Part shown: in pieces, positions 8,869-16,841 of the stretch | Numbering within the stretch: the first letter of the stretch is position 1 | Layout: the number at the start of each line of letters is the position of its first letter | Assembly (NCBI RefSeq): GCF_040371945.1 | Contig: NZ_BAABWS010000001.1 | Coordinates: 1 to 64,000 of the forward strand | Source of the DNA: Litorivita sp040371945 | GTDB lineage: Bacteria; Pseudomonadota; Alphaproteobacteria; Rhodobacterales; Rhodobacteraceae | DNA length: 64,000 nucleotides | Direction: 5' to 3' | Made by a program: the position numbers and the translations under genes | Notes under the pieces: generated by a model | What the model was told of the DNA's origin: nothing | Database searches by the model: none | The model's input: the letters and a program-made list of their open reading frames with translations, nothing else

Positions 8869-9007
8869 CAAGCACCACAGGCGTGCGAATCTCTGTCGGG
8901 GTCGGGGCAAAATCAGCCCCGAAGAAGGGCGCAAGATAAGCATAGGCAATCAGCGCCAAGAAGCCCAGAACGCTAAGGAAAAACAGGTATTTGATGATGC
9001 GAAACAT
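8858..9007 (-). CDS. Small single-pass membrane protein (49 aa), first gene of the xerD operon
   Basis: A 49-residue ORF beginning MFRIIKYLFFLSVLGFLALI, a single strongly hydrophobic segment of about 20 residues with positive charges before it, followed by a short tail ending PVVLDAN. It starts at an ATG 106 bases from the divergent aroK start and its stop lies inside the beginning of the next gene, an arrangement typical of real operon genes. I recall similar small proteins next to xerD in related genomes, but its function is unknown. Confidence 0.65.
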   Translation of the reverse strand: MFRIIKYLFFLSVLGFLALIAYAYLAPFFGADFAPTPTEIRTPVVLDAN

Positions 9008-9040
9008 GTGAATCCTGCCCGTTTTTGCGTCTTTTGACCA

Positions 9041-9050
9041 AGTTATAACT
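9041..9050. promoter_or_regulatory. Short palindrome in the xerD / aroK divergent promoter region
   Basis: AGTTATAACT is a perfect 10-bp palindrome roughly in the middle of the 105-base gap between the divergent small-membrane-protein and aroK genes. It could be a regulator site or simply chance in an AT-richer promoter region. Confidence 0.25.
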
Positions 9051-9112
9051 GGCCTTTTGGCTAAGATCACGTCATTCAGACGCAAATTCGGGATTTTGGC
9101 AGGGGAGCGCCG

Positions 9113-9676
9113 ATGGCGGCGCAAGCAATGAGCGATCAATTGAGGAAAACCGTTGTTCTGGTGGGGATGATGGGCGCAGGCAAAACCGCCGTGGGCAAGG
9201 CTCTGGCAGCGAAGCTTGGCGTGCCCTTTATTGATTCCGATGCAGAGATCGAACGGGCCGCCAATATGACCATCGCCGAGATTTTCACCCGCGATGGCGA
9301 GGCGTTTTTCCGCAAGAAGGAATCCCAAGTGATCGAGCGGCTGCTCGATGGCGGGCGCTGTATCCTGTCGACGGGGGGCGGGGCGTTTTTGGCCGAGGCC
9401 AACCGGCGGATGATTTCCGAACGCGGCGTGTCGGTCTGGCTCAATGCCGATCTCGATCTGCTTTGGGCGCGGGTGAAACATAAGGCCACGCGGCCTTTAC
9501 TGCGCACGGCGGATCCTTTGGCCACCCTCAGCGCGATTTACGAGGCGCGCGTGCCGATCTATGCGCAGGCCGATATCGAGGTGCGCGCCGATGCCGCCTA
9601 TTCGATCGAAGAGATGGCCGGCAATGTCTTGGCGGCCATCGCGCAGCGCGAAGATGTGATGGAGACAGTGCGATGA
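9113..9676 (+). CDS. aroK: Shikimate kinase
   Basis: A 187-residue cytoplasmic kinase that phosphorylates shikimate to shikimate 3-phosphate in aromatic amino acid synthesis. The Walker A loop GMMGAGKT is at residues 18-25, the substrate-binding DSD at 41-43, Arg67 lies in FFRKKE, and the STGGG motif at 87-90. The lid region RPLLRT follows. It overlaps aroB by four bases (ATGA), the standard aroK-aroB pair, so the two are cotranscribed and probably coupled. A GGGGA ribosome site precedes the chosen ATG; a second ATG at 9128 is possible but less conserved in position. Confidence 0.95.
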   Translation: MAAQAMSDQLRKTVVLVGMMGAGKTAVGKALAAKLGVPFIDSDAEIERAANMTIAEIFTRDGEAFFRKKESQVIERLLDGGRCILSTGGGAFLAEANRRMISERGVSVWLNADLDLLWARVKHKATRPLLRTADPLATLSAIYEARVPIYAQADIEVRADAAYSIEEMAGNVLAAIAQREDVMETVR

Positions 9677-10797
9677 GCGGGCAATTGCGCGAATTGGTTC
9701 ATGTGGATTTGGGCGCGCGCGCCTATGATATCCACATCGGCACGGGGCTTGTAGCCGAGGCGGGCGCGTTGATCGCGCCGCTGCTGCGCCGCGCGCGCGT
9801 GGCGGTGGTGTCTGACGAAAACGTCGCTGCCCTGCATCTGGAGGCGCTGCGCGCCGGTTTGGCCGCCGGCGGGGTGGAGATGGTCTCTTTGGTCCTGCCC
9901 GCAGGCGAGGGCACCAAAAGCTGGCCGCATTTTACCCGCACGGTCGAATGGCTCTTGGAACAAAAGGTCGAGCGCGGTGATGTCGTGGTGGCCTTTGGTG
10001 GCGGGGTGATCGGCGATCTGGTCGGCTTTGCCGCTGCGGTTTTGCGCCGCGGCGTGCGTTTTGTGCAAATCCCGACCTCGCTTTTGGCGCAGGTCGACAG
10101 TTCGGTCGGCGGCAAAACCGGCATCAACGCCCCCCAAGGCAAGAACCTGATCGGGGCCTTCCACCAACCCAGTCTCGTTCTGGCCGATACCGGCGTTTTG
10201 GGCACCTTGACCGAGCGCGATTTCCTTGCCGGTTACGGCGAGGTGGTGAAATACGGGCTTTTGGGCGATGCGGCGTTTTTTGACTGGCTCGAAGCCAACG
10301 CCGCCAAAGCCGCCGCAGGGGATATGGCCGCGCGGATTTATGCGGTCAAACGCTCGGTGCAGATGAAGGCCGAGATCGTGCAGCGCGACGAGACCGAGCA
10401 GGGCGAGCGCGCCTTGCTCAATCTGGGCCATACGTTTTGTCATGCGCTGGAATCTGCGACGGGATATGGCGCGCGCCTGCTGCACGGCGAAGGCGTGGCG
10501 ATCGGCTGCGCCTTGGCGTTTGAGCTGTCGGCGCGCATGGGCCTGTGCAGCCAAGAAGACCCCAGCCGCCTGCGCGCCCATTTGCGCGACATGAAGATGA
10601 AGGTGGATATCGCTGATATCGCAGGGGAATTACCCGATGCGGATGGGCTGATTGCGCTGATGGCGCAGGACAAAAAGGTCGTGGACGGGCAATTGCGGTT
10701 TATCCTCGCGCGCGGCATCGGCGAGAGCTTTGTCAGCTCGGATGTCGATCCGGCCTTGGTGCGCGAGATTTTGGCCGAGGCTCTAAAGGGGCGCTAG
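9673..10797 (+). CDS. aroB: 3-dehydroquinate synthase
   Basis: A 374-residue NAD+- and metal-dependent enzyme that converts DAHP to 3-dehydroquinate, the second step of the shikimate pathway. Visible family signatures are the NAD-binding GGGVIGDLVGFAAA, the QIPTSLLAQVDSSVGGKTG block and the metal-site NLGHTFCHALE, followed by LLHGEGVAIG. Length is normal for bacterial AroB. Its ATG overlaps the end of aroK, and it converges on tyrS with a 73-base gap holding only short direct repeats. Confidence 0.95.
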   Translation: MSGQLRELVHVDLGARAYDIHIGTGLVAEAGALIAPLLRRARVAVVSDENVAALHLEALRAGLAAGGVEMVSLVLPAGEGTKSWPHFTRTVEWLLEQKVERGDVVVAFGGGVIGDLVGFAAAVLRRGVRFVQIPTSLLAQVDSSVGGKTGINAPQGKNLIGAFHQPSLVLADTGVLGTLTERDFLAGYGEVVKYGLLGDAAFFDWLEANAAKAAAGDMAARIYAVKRSVQMKAEIVQRDETEQGERALLNLGHTFCHALESATGYGARLLHGEGVAIGCALAFELSARMGLCSQEDPSRLRAHLRDMKMKVDIADIAGELPDADGLIALMAQDKKVVDGQLRFILARGIGESFVSSDVDPALVREILAEALKGR

Positions 10798-10827
10798 GCC
10801 GCCCCAAACCCCAGATTGAAAAAGCGT

Positions 10828-10863
10828 GGCCCGCGACCCGCGAAGGGCGGCCCGCAACCCGCG
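10828..10863. repeat. Two 15-bp direct repeats between aroB and tyrS
   Basis: GGCCCGCGACCCGCG (10828-10842) recurs with one change at 10849-10863, a 21-bp period. It lies between two convergent genes; no function can be assigned. Confidence 0.4.
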
Positions 10864-10870
10864 CCTGTCC

Positions 10871-12124
10871 TTAGCCGTCCAGCTTCACCAAAGCATGGCG
10901 CTTCTTGCCCGCCGACAGTTTCACCGGCGCGGCCAGAGCCGCCGCATCAATCATCAAACCGGCGTCCGTCAAAGGCGCATCGTCGAGTTTCGCGCCATTC
11001 TCCGCGATCAGGCGTTTGGCGTCCTTGCCCGATTTTGCCAGACCGGATTTGACCAAAAGCTGCACGATGGAAATCCCGTCGCCAATCTCTGCCGCGCTCA
11101 AGGTGACGGTGGGCAAATCATCGCCCACGCCGCCCTTTTCAAAGACTTCGCGCGCTGTGGCTTGCGCCGCCGCCGCCGCATCCGCGCCGTGGCACAGGGT
11201 GGTGACTTCATTGGCCAAGACCACTTTGGCTTCGTTGATTTCCGACCCTTCCAGCGCGCCCAAACGGTCGCATTCCTCGACCGGCAGTTCGGTATAGAGC
11301 TTCAAGAACCGCCCCACATCGGCATCCGTGGTGTTGCGCCAGAACTGCCAAAACTCATAGGGCGAGAGCATATCGGCATTGAGCCAGATCGCGCCATTGG
11401 CCGATTTGCCCATCTTCTTGCCGTCCGAAGTGGTCAGCAAAGGCGTGGTCAGCCCGTAAATCTCGTGGTCCAACACGCGGCGGGTCAAATCGATGCCGTT
11501 GACGATATTGCCCCATTGATCCGAGCCGCCAAATTGCACAAGGCAGCCGTAGCGGCGGTTCAGCTCCAAGAAATCATAAGCCTGCAAAATCATATAGTTG
11601 AACTCAAGAAAGCTCAAAGACTGCTCGCGGTCGAGACGCGATTTGACGCTTTCAAAGGACAGCATCCGGTTGACCGAAAAATGCCGCCCGATGTCGCGCA
11701 AAAACTCGAGGTAATTGAGCTCGTCTAGCCATTCGGCATTGTTGCGCATCAAAGCGCCGGTGGGCGCATCGGAATAATCTATATATTTGGCAAACACCTG
11801 TTTGATGCCGTCGATATTGTCGTCGATCTGCTCGGGCGTCAAAAGCGGGCGCTCGTCGGCACGAAAGCTCGGATCGCCAACCTTGGTCGTGCCGCCGCCC
11901 ATCAAGGTGATCGGCTGGTGGCCGGTTTTTTGCAGCCAGCGCAGGGTCATGATCTGGATCAGCGATCCGACATGCAAGGACTTCGCCGTGGCATCAAACC
12001 CGATATAACCCGGAACAACCCCGTTCAGCAGCGCCTCGTCGAGGCCTTGATAATCGGTGCAATCGGCCAGAAAGCCGCGCTCGATCATCACACGCATGAA
12101 TTCGGATTTGGGGTGGTAGGTCAT
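10871..12124 (-). CDS. tyrS: Tyrosyl-tRNA synthetase
   Basis: A 417-residue class I aminoacyl-tRNA synthetase that charges tRNA-Tyr. The HIGH-type motif is HVGSL (51-55) and the KMSKS-type motif is KMGKS (237-241); QFGGSDQWGNI, which binds tyrosine/ATP, lies at about 197-207. A C-terminal S4-like RNA-binding domain occupies about 350-417. The start MTYHPKSEF at 12124 is the normal N-terminus; the frame is open for another 170 codons upstream, but that part is antisense to anmK. It is divergent from anmK across a 63-base gap, a pairing common in Rhodobacterales. Confidence 0.95.
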   Translation of the reverse strand: MTYHPKSEFMRVMIERGFLADCTDYQGLDEALLNGVVPGYIGFDATAKSLHVGSLIQIMTLRWLQKTGHQPITLMGGGTTKVGDPSFRADERPLLTPEQIDDNIDGIKQVFAKYIDYSDAPTGALMRNNAEWLDELNYLEFLRDIGRHFSVNRMLSFESVKSRLDREQSLSFLEFNYMILQAYDFLELNRRYGCLVQFGGSDQWGNIVNGIDLTRRVLDHEIYGLTTPLLTTSDGKKMGKSANGAIWLNADMLSPYEFWQFWRNTTDADVGRFLKLYTELPVEECDRLGALEGSEINEAKVVLANEVTTLCHGADAAAAAQATAREVFEKGGVGDDLPTVTLSAAEIGDGISIVQLLVKSGLAKSGKDAKRLIAENGAKLDDAPLTDAGLMIDAAALAAPVKLSAGKKRHALVKLDG

Positions 12125-12187
12125 CGCTCTTGTCCCGCTTGTGTTTGCGCGGCATGTATAGGGGGGCAAATGGCAAAGGAAAAGACC

Positions 12188-13279
12188 ATGTTGAAGGCTG
12201 GCGCGGTGACGGCTCTCGGGGCGATGTCGGGCACCTCTTTGGACGGGGTGGATGCGGCGCTTCTTGTGACGGACGGGCACCGGATCGAGAGCTTTGGCGA
12301 ATGCGCCTATCGCGCCTATAGTGATGCCGAACGCGCCACCCTGCGCGCCGCTTTGGGCAAATGGAGCGGCCCGCAGGTCGAGGCCGCAACCGATGTCGTC
12401 ATGCAGGCGCATCTCGATCTGCTCGCCGGTTTCAAAGAGGCCGATCTCATCGGGTTTCACGGCCAGACGCTTGCCCATGATCCGCGCGGGCGCGGCACGC
12501 TGCAAATCGGCGATGGGGCGGCTTTGGCATCGGCGCTCGGCACGCTTGTGGTGTGGGATTTTCGCTCGGCTGATGTGCAACTGGGCGGCGAGGGCGCGCC
12601 GCTCGCGCCCTATTTCCATTTCGCCTGCGCCAAATACATCCAAGCGGGCGAACCTTTGTGTTTCCTCAACCTTGGCGGCGTCGGCAATATCACATGGGTC
12701 GATCCGTCAAAATCCGGCCCCGACCAAGACGGCGCGCTCCTCGCCTTTGACACCGGCCCTGCAAACGCGCCGATCAATGATTTGATGCAAAGCCGTTTTG
12801 GCAAACCCTATGACAAGGACGGCGCTTTGGCGCGCGGCGGCGAAGTGGCCCTTGGCGCGCTCGAACTGCTGCTGGACGAACCTTATTTCGCCCGCATCCC
12901 GCCCAAATCCCTCGACCGTGATGCCTTCCCCGACATGATGGATCTGGTGGCCGAACTTTCGGACGCTGACGCCGCCGCCACCTTCACAGGCATCTGCGCC
13001 GCTGCCGTGGCCCGCGGGATGGAGCATTGTCCGATCCCGCCCGCCCGCGTTCTGGTCACCGGCGGCGGGCGCCGCAATCCGGTCTTGATGCAAATGCTGC
13101 AGGTCTCGCTCGATTGCCCTGTCGCGGCGGTCGAAGAGGTCGGGCTTGACGGCGATATGCTCGAAGCCCAAGCCTTTGCCCATCTCGCGGTCCGCGTCGC
13201 ACGCGGCTTGCCCACATCAGGACCCTCTACCACCGGTGTGCGCGCCCTCGTAGGCGGCGGCGAAATCAGCCGCCCCTAA
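12188..13279 (+). CDS. anmK: Anhydro-N-acetylmuramic acid kinase
   Basis: A 363-residue sugar kinase that opens and phosphorylates 1,6-anhydro-MurNAc to MurNAc-6-phosphate in cell-wall recycling. The defining GAMSGTSLDGVD is at residues 11-22, followed by GFHGQT, an LGGVGN motif, DTGPANAPIND and the late VTGGGRRNP. Length fits the family. The start at 12188 is preceded by AAAGGAAAAG; an alternative in-frame ATG at 12170, preceded by GGGGGG, would add six residues. It shares a short divergent promoter region with tyrS. Confidence 0.92.
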   Translation: MLKAGAVTALGAMSGTSLDGVDAALLVTDGHRIESFGECAYRAYSDAERATLRAALGKWSGPQVEAATDVVMQAHLDLLAGFKEADLIGFHGQTLAHDPRGRGTLQIGDGAALASALGTLVVWDFRSADVQLGGEGAPLAPYFHFACAKYIQAGEPLCFLNLGGVGNITWVDPSKSGPDQDGALLAFDTGPANAPINDLMQSRFGKPYDKDGALARGGEVALGALELLLDEPYFARIPPKSLDRDAFPDMMDLVAELSDADAAATFTGICAAAVARGMEHCPIPPARVLVTGGGRRNPVLMQMLQVSLDCPVAAVEEVGLDGDMLEAQAFAHLAVRVARGLPTSGPSTTGVRALVGGGEISRP

Positions 13280-13330
13280 GTGCCATCGGATTTCACGTAA
13301 GACGCGGCGCGCGGATAGAAACGCCCCTTT

Positions 13331-13364
13331 GCAGGTTCCGCAAATATCCCCGCCGGAGGCATCC
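13331..13364 (+). repeat. 34-bp dispersed intergenic repeat, copy 1 (downstream of anmK)
   Basis: A 34-base element containing CCAAATATCCCCGCCGGAGG-like sequence (here with one base changed) begins 52 bases after the anmK stop. It matches the reverse complement of 40641-40674 at 33 of 34 positions. Both copies read in the same sense as the gene they follow. The element looks like the Rhodobacterales GCCTCCGGCGGG-A-TATTT family of 3'-end repeats I recall from memory. Confidence 0.8.
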
Positions 13365-13417
13365 GCCCCTCGCATCAAACGCGGCGGCCAGCGGGCCAAA
13401 CCGCCCCCTCGCGCCGT

Positions 13418-14395
13418 TCACGCCGAACAGGAGGCGCCGCCCAAAACGCAAAACTTGGCACAATGGGGATGGTTGAGCGCCACGTCGCGCTCGGCCTGCT
13501 CCAATGTCTCGCCGAGTTCAAATTCGGCCTCATAGGCCAAGAGCGTGCAGGCCAGCACCGCAGGGCGCTCTGCACCCTTGCGTTTGACCACCATGCGCGA
13601 GGAAGAACACATCACATCCGATTGCGATTTGCCCAAGATGCCCCAGCATTCGGTGGTGATCTCGGGCACTTCGGCGCTCATGTCCATTTCGGGAAACAGC
13701 ACCAATTGCGCCGGATCGGCGGTCTCGATCTCATATCCGCGTGCGGCAAAGACCTGCGCATATCCGGCGCGGGCCTCGGCCTCGCTCTCGAACCATGCCG
13801 AACGCCCTGCCACGGCCATCTTGATCCCCTGATCACGCAGCCAGTCCATCCCTTGCAGGCTGCGCTGGAACGCGCCTTTGCCGCGCTCGCGGTCGTGTTC
13901 GGCCTCTTGCCAATGATCGAGCGAGATGCGCAGCGTCAACCGCGCGCCGAACTGCGCCTGCAAGGCCTCAAGCCCCGCACGCATCCCCTTGCGCATCATC
14001 GGCAACATCGCGTTGGTCAGAACCAGAACCCGATAGCCGCGCGACAACCCTTCGCGCATCATCTCGATGATCTGCGGGTTCATAAACGGCTCGCCGCCGG
14101 TAAAGGCCACCTCTTCCAGCGGCCAGTCGCGCGCTTCGGCCTGATCGAGGTATTCGGCCACCTCGGAGGCGGTCATATAGACCAAGGCGTCATTGGTGGG
14201 CGAGCTGTCGATATAGCAATTGGCGCAGGTGATATTACACAGGGTGCCGGTATTGAACCAAAGCGTTTTCGCGCCCAAAAGCGGCACACTGGCGCGGGTC
14301 TCGCCTTTGGCCGTGAGGGCGGGATCGCGGAATTTTCCGTCATTGGCCGTGCCATGAGCGGCGCGGTTCAGGCTTTGCGGGGCGGCGTCTTTCAT
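13418..14395 (-). CDS. Radical SAM protein
   Basis: A 325-residue iron-sulfur enzyme of the radical S-adenosylmethionine superfamily. The cluster motif C-x3-C-x2-C is Cys53, Cys57, Cys60 (CNITCANC), and the SAM-contacting GGEP is at 100-103. Further cysteines near the C-terminus (CAKFCVLGGASC) may hold an auxiliary cluster, as in SPASM-like proteins. The substrate cannot be told; no peptide precursor or partner enzyme is adjacent. The start is uncertain: MKDAAP at 14395 has AGGAAA about ten bases upstream, while in-frame ATGs at 14416 and 14464 would lengthen it. It converges on anmK. Confidence 0.8.
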   Translation of the reverse strand: MKDAAPQSLNRAAHGTANDGKFRDPALTAKGETRASVPLLGAKTLWFNTGTLCNITCANCYIDSSPTNDALVYMTASEVAEYLDQAEARDWPLEEVAFTGGEPFMNPQIIEMMREGLSRGYRVLVLTNAMLPMMRKGMRAGLEALQAQFGARLTLRISLDHWQEAEHDRERGKGAFQRSLQGMDWLRDQGIKMAVAGRSAWFESEAEARAGYAQVFAARGYEIETADPAQLVLFPEMDMSAEVPEITTECWGILGKSQSDVMCSSSRMVVKRKGAERPAVLACTLLAYEAEFELGETLEQAERDVALNHPHCAKFCVLGGASCSA

Positions 14396-14546
14396 GGGGC
14401 GGGATTTCCTTTTCATGCTTGGGCCAAGGCTAGCCAAGCGCAGCCCCATGATAAACCCCTGCAAATGGCCACCACGGCATTGTGAACAGATGCAACCGTG
14501 CTAGACTTTGCCAGACCCTTTGGGTAAGAACCGCATATCTGTGTCA

Positions 14547-14558
14547 GTTAGCGCTAAC
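14547..14558. promoter_or_regulatory. LacI-family-like operator upstream of zwf
   Basis: GTTAGCGCTAAC is a perfect 12-bp palindrome with a central CG step, flanked by A on both sides, the hallmark of LacI/GalR-family operators. It lies 91 bases upstream of the zwf start, in the promoter region of zwf-pgl-pgi. Sugar-responsive repression of the operon is inferred; no LacI-type gene is in the window. Confidence 0.65.
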
Positions 14559-14648
14559 ATCGCAAGGCAGACGCACCCGCAATCCCCCTCCGGCCCGCGC
14601 CGGTCACGACATATGCCGCAGGCTCACGGCAGCAAACAGGATTTGAAA

Positions 14649-16112
14649 ATGGTTTCGCGCGTTATTCCGGTGGATGAATTCGATCTGGTGATTTTCGGGG
14701 GCACGGGCGATCTGGCCCGCCGCAAAATCCTGCCTGCCTTGTTCCGGCGGTTTTGTGCGGGGCAAATGGAGCGGGGCGCGCGGATCATCGGCGCGGCGCG
14801 TTCGGAGATGGACAATGAGGGCTACCGCGAGTTTGTGCGCGAGGCGCTGCGCGAATTTGGCACGGGGCGCGCCTGCGAAGAGGGCACATTGGAGGGGTTT
14901 TGCAAAACCCTGAGCTATATCACCGTCGATGCGCGCGGCACGGACGGTTGGAGCGCGCTGGCCGCCATGATGAAACCTGGCGTGGTGCGGGCCTTTTATT
15001 TCTCGGTGGGGCCAAGCCTTTTTGGCGATCTGGCCGAACGGTTGCACCAATACGGCATGGCCGATGCCGACAGCCGCATCGTGGTGGAAAAACCCTTTGG
15101 CCGCGATCTGGCCACGGCGCGGGCGCTCAACGACACGCTGGCGCTGCATTTCGACGAGAGCCAGATTTACCGCATCGACCATTATCTTGGCAAAGAGACG
15201 GTGCAAAACCTCATGGCGGTGCGCTTTGGCAATATGCTCTTCGAACCCTTGTGGAACGCGCAATATGTGGACCACATCCAGATCACGGTCGCCGAAACCG
15301 TGGGCGTGGGCGGGCGCGGCGAATATTACGACCGTTCGGGCGCGATGCGCGATATGGTGCAAAACCACCTGATGCAGCTTTTGTGCCTCATTGCGATGGA
15401 GCCGCCCGCCAAATTCGACCCCGATGCGGTGCGCGATGAAAAGCTCAAAGTGATCCGCGCCCTTGATCCGGTGCCGCCCGAAGATATCGTGCGCGGTCAA
15501 TACCTTGCCGAAACCGATGACCCCGACAAACCGGGATATCTGGCACATGCCGAAAATCCGCGTTCGAAAACCGAAAGCTTTATCGCCATGCGCCTTGCGA
15601 TCAGCAACTGGCGCTGGAAGGGCACGCCCTTCTATTTGCGCACCGGCAAGCGGCTCAAGGCGCGCACCTCGGAAATTGCCGTGGTGTTCAAGGACACGCC
15701 GCATTCGATCTTTGGCCCCGAAGCGGGCCGTCACCGCAATATCCTGACCATCCGTTTGCAACCCAACGAGGGGATGGAATTGGGCGTGACCATCAAAGAA
15801 CCGGGGCCGGGCGGTATGCGCCTGATCGACGTGCCGCTCGATATGTCCTTTGCCGAGGCTCTGGGGCCGGAGGCAGAAGAGGTGCCGGACGCCTATGAGC
15901 GGCTGATCATGGATGTGATCCGCGGCAACCAGACATTGTTTATGCGCGGCGATGAGGTCGAGGCCGCATGGGCGTGGACCGACCCTTTGATCGAGGGCTG
16001 GGAGGCGCGTGGCGATGCGCCCGTGCCTTATGAAAGCGGCAGCTCGGGGCCGGAAGATGCGCTCATGCTCATGCACCGCGACGGGCGCCGCTGGCGGGAG
16101 ATAAGGGCATGA
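14649..16112 (+). CDS. zwf: Glucose-6-phosphate 1-dehydrogenase
   Basis: A 487-residue NAD(P)-dependent enzyme that oxidises glucose 6-phosphate to 6-phosphogluconolactone, feeding the Entner-Doudoroff and pentose phosphate pathways. The dinucleotide-binding GGTGDLA is at 17-23, EKPFG at 147-151 and the active-site RIDHYLGKE at 175-183. The start at 14649 has AGGAT upstream and gives the normal N-terminus; the frame remains open a further 47 codons upstream, through the presumed promoter. It overlaps pgl by four bases (ATGA). The palindrome at 14547 probably controls the operon. Confidence 0.96.
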   Translation: MVSRVIPVDEFDLVIFGGTGDLARRKILPALFRRFCAGQMERGARIIGAARSEMDNEGYREFVREALREFGTGRACEEGTLEGFCKTLSYITVDARGTDGWSALAAMMKPGVVRAFYFSVGPSLFGDLAERLHQYGMADADSRIVVEKPFGRDLATARALNDTLALHFDESQIYRIDHYLGKETVQNLMAVRFGNMLFEPLWNAQYVDHIQITVAETVGVGGRGEYYDRSGAMRDMVQNHLMQLLCLIAMEPPAKFDPDAVRDEKLKVIRALDPVPPEDIVRGQYLAETDDPDKPGYLAHAENPRSKTESFIAMRLAISNWRWKGTPFYLRTGKRLKARTSEIAVVFKDTPHSIFGPEAGRHRNILTIRLQPNEGMELGVTIKEPGPGGMRLIDVPLDMSFAEALGPEAEEVPDAYERLIMDVIRGNQTLFMRGDEVEAAWAWTDPLIEGWEARGDAPVPYESGSSGPEDALMLMHRDGRRWREIRA

Positions 16113-16780
16113 ACTTCAAGGAGTATTCCGACGACGAGATGATGATGATCGATCTGGCGCAAAACCTCGCCGGAGAGTTGCGCCAGAGCCTCAAAGCCCA
16201 AGATCGCGCGCTTTTGGTCGTGCCGGGCGGCACCACACCGGGGCCGGTGTTTGACGCTCTTTCCAGCGTCGATCTGGACTGGGCACGGGTCGATGTGATG
16301 CTCTCGGACGAGCGCTGGGTGCCCGAGGTGCATATCCGTTCCAACACGCGGCTGCTGCGCGAGCGGCTTTTGGTCAATCACGCGGCCAAGGCGCGTTACC
16401 TGCCGCTTTATGCACGTGCGCAAACACCCGAAGAGGTCTTGGTAGAGCTGGAGGCGGTGATTGCGCCGGCTTTGCCGATCTCGGTCCTGCTCTTGGGCAT
16501 GGGCGCTGACATGCATACCGCCTCGATCTTTCCCGAAGCCGACCGGCTCGAAGACGCGCTCAGCCCTGACGCGCCGGTGCTTTTGCCGATGCGGGCCGCA
16601 GGCGCGCCAGAGCCGCGTATCACCCTCACGGCGCGGGTTCTGGCCGCTGCGATGAACAAACATATCCTCATCACCGGCGCACAAAAACGCGCCGCCATAG
16701 AGCGCGCCGCAAAAATGCGCCCCCTTGATGCGCCGGTTGCGGCGGTTTTGGATGGCGCAACTGTGCATTGGGCTCCATAA
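16109..16780 (+). CDS. pgl: 6-phosphogluconolactonase
   Basis: A 223-residue DevB/SOL-type lactonase that hydrolyses 6-phosphogluconolactone made by Zwf. Family features are LLVVPGGTTPGPVFDAL near residue 38, the DERWVPE motif at about 72-78 and GMGADMHTASIFP (the family GMGxDGHTASLFP, here with Met in place of Gly) at about 130-142. It starts inside the last codon of zwf (ATGA) and is followed by pgi after 61 bases, giving the gene order of the reaction path. Confidence 0.93.
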   Translation: MNFKEYSDDEMMMIDLAQNLAGELRQSLKAQDRALLVVPGGTTPGPVFDALSSVDLDWARVDVMLSDERWVPEVHIRSNTRLLRERLLVNHAAKARYLPLYARAQTPEEVLVELEAVIAPALPISVLLLGMGADMHTASIFPEADRLEDALSPDAPVLLPMRAAGAPEPRITLTARVLAAAMNKHILITGAQKRAAIERAAKMRPLDAPVAAVLDGATVHWAP

Positions 16781-16841
16781 GGGGGGGCATCATATTGATA
16801 TCGCTTCACATATTCATTTCGCCGCAGGCAAGGAGCCTTTC

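Noticed and set aside
14604..16076. 490-codon minus-strand open frame across zwf
   Set aside because: Pure antisense of zwf, with His/Arg-rich composition typical of GC-rich shadows and no family features.
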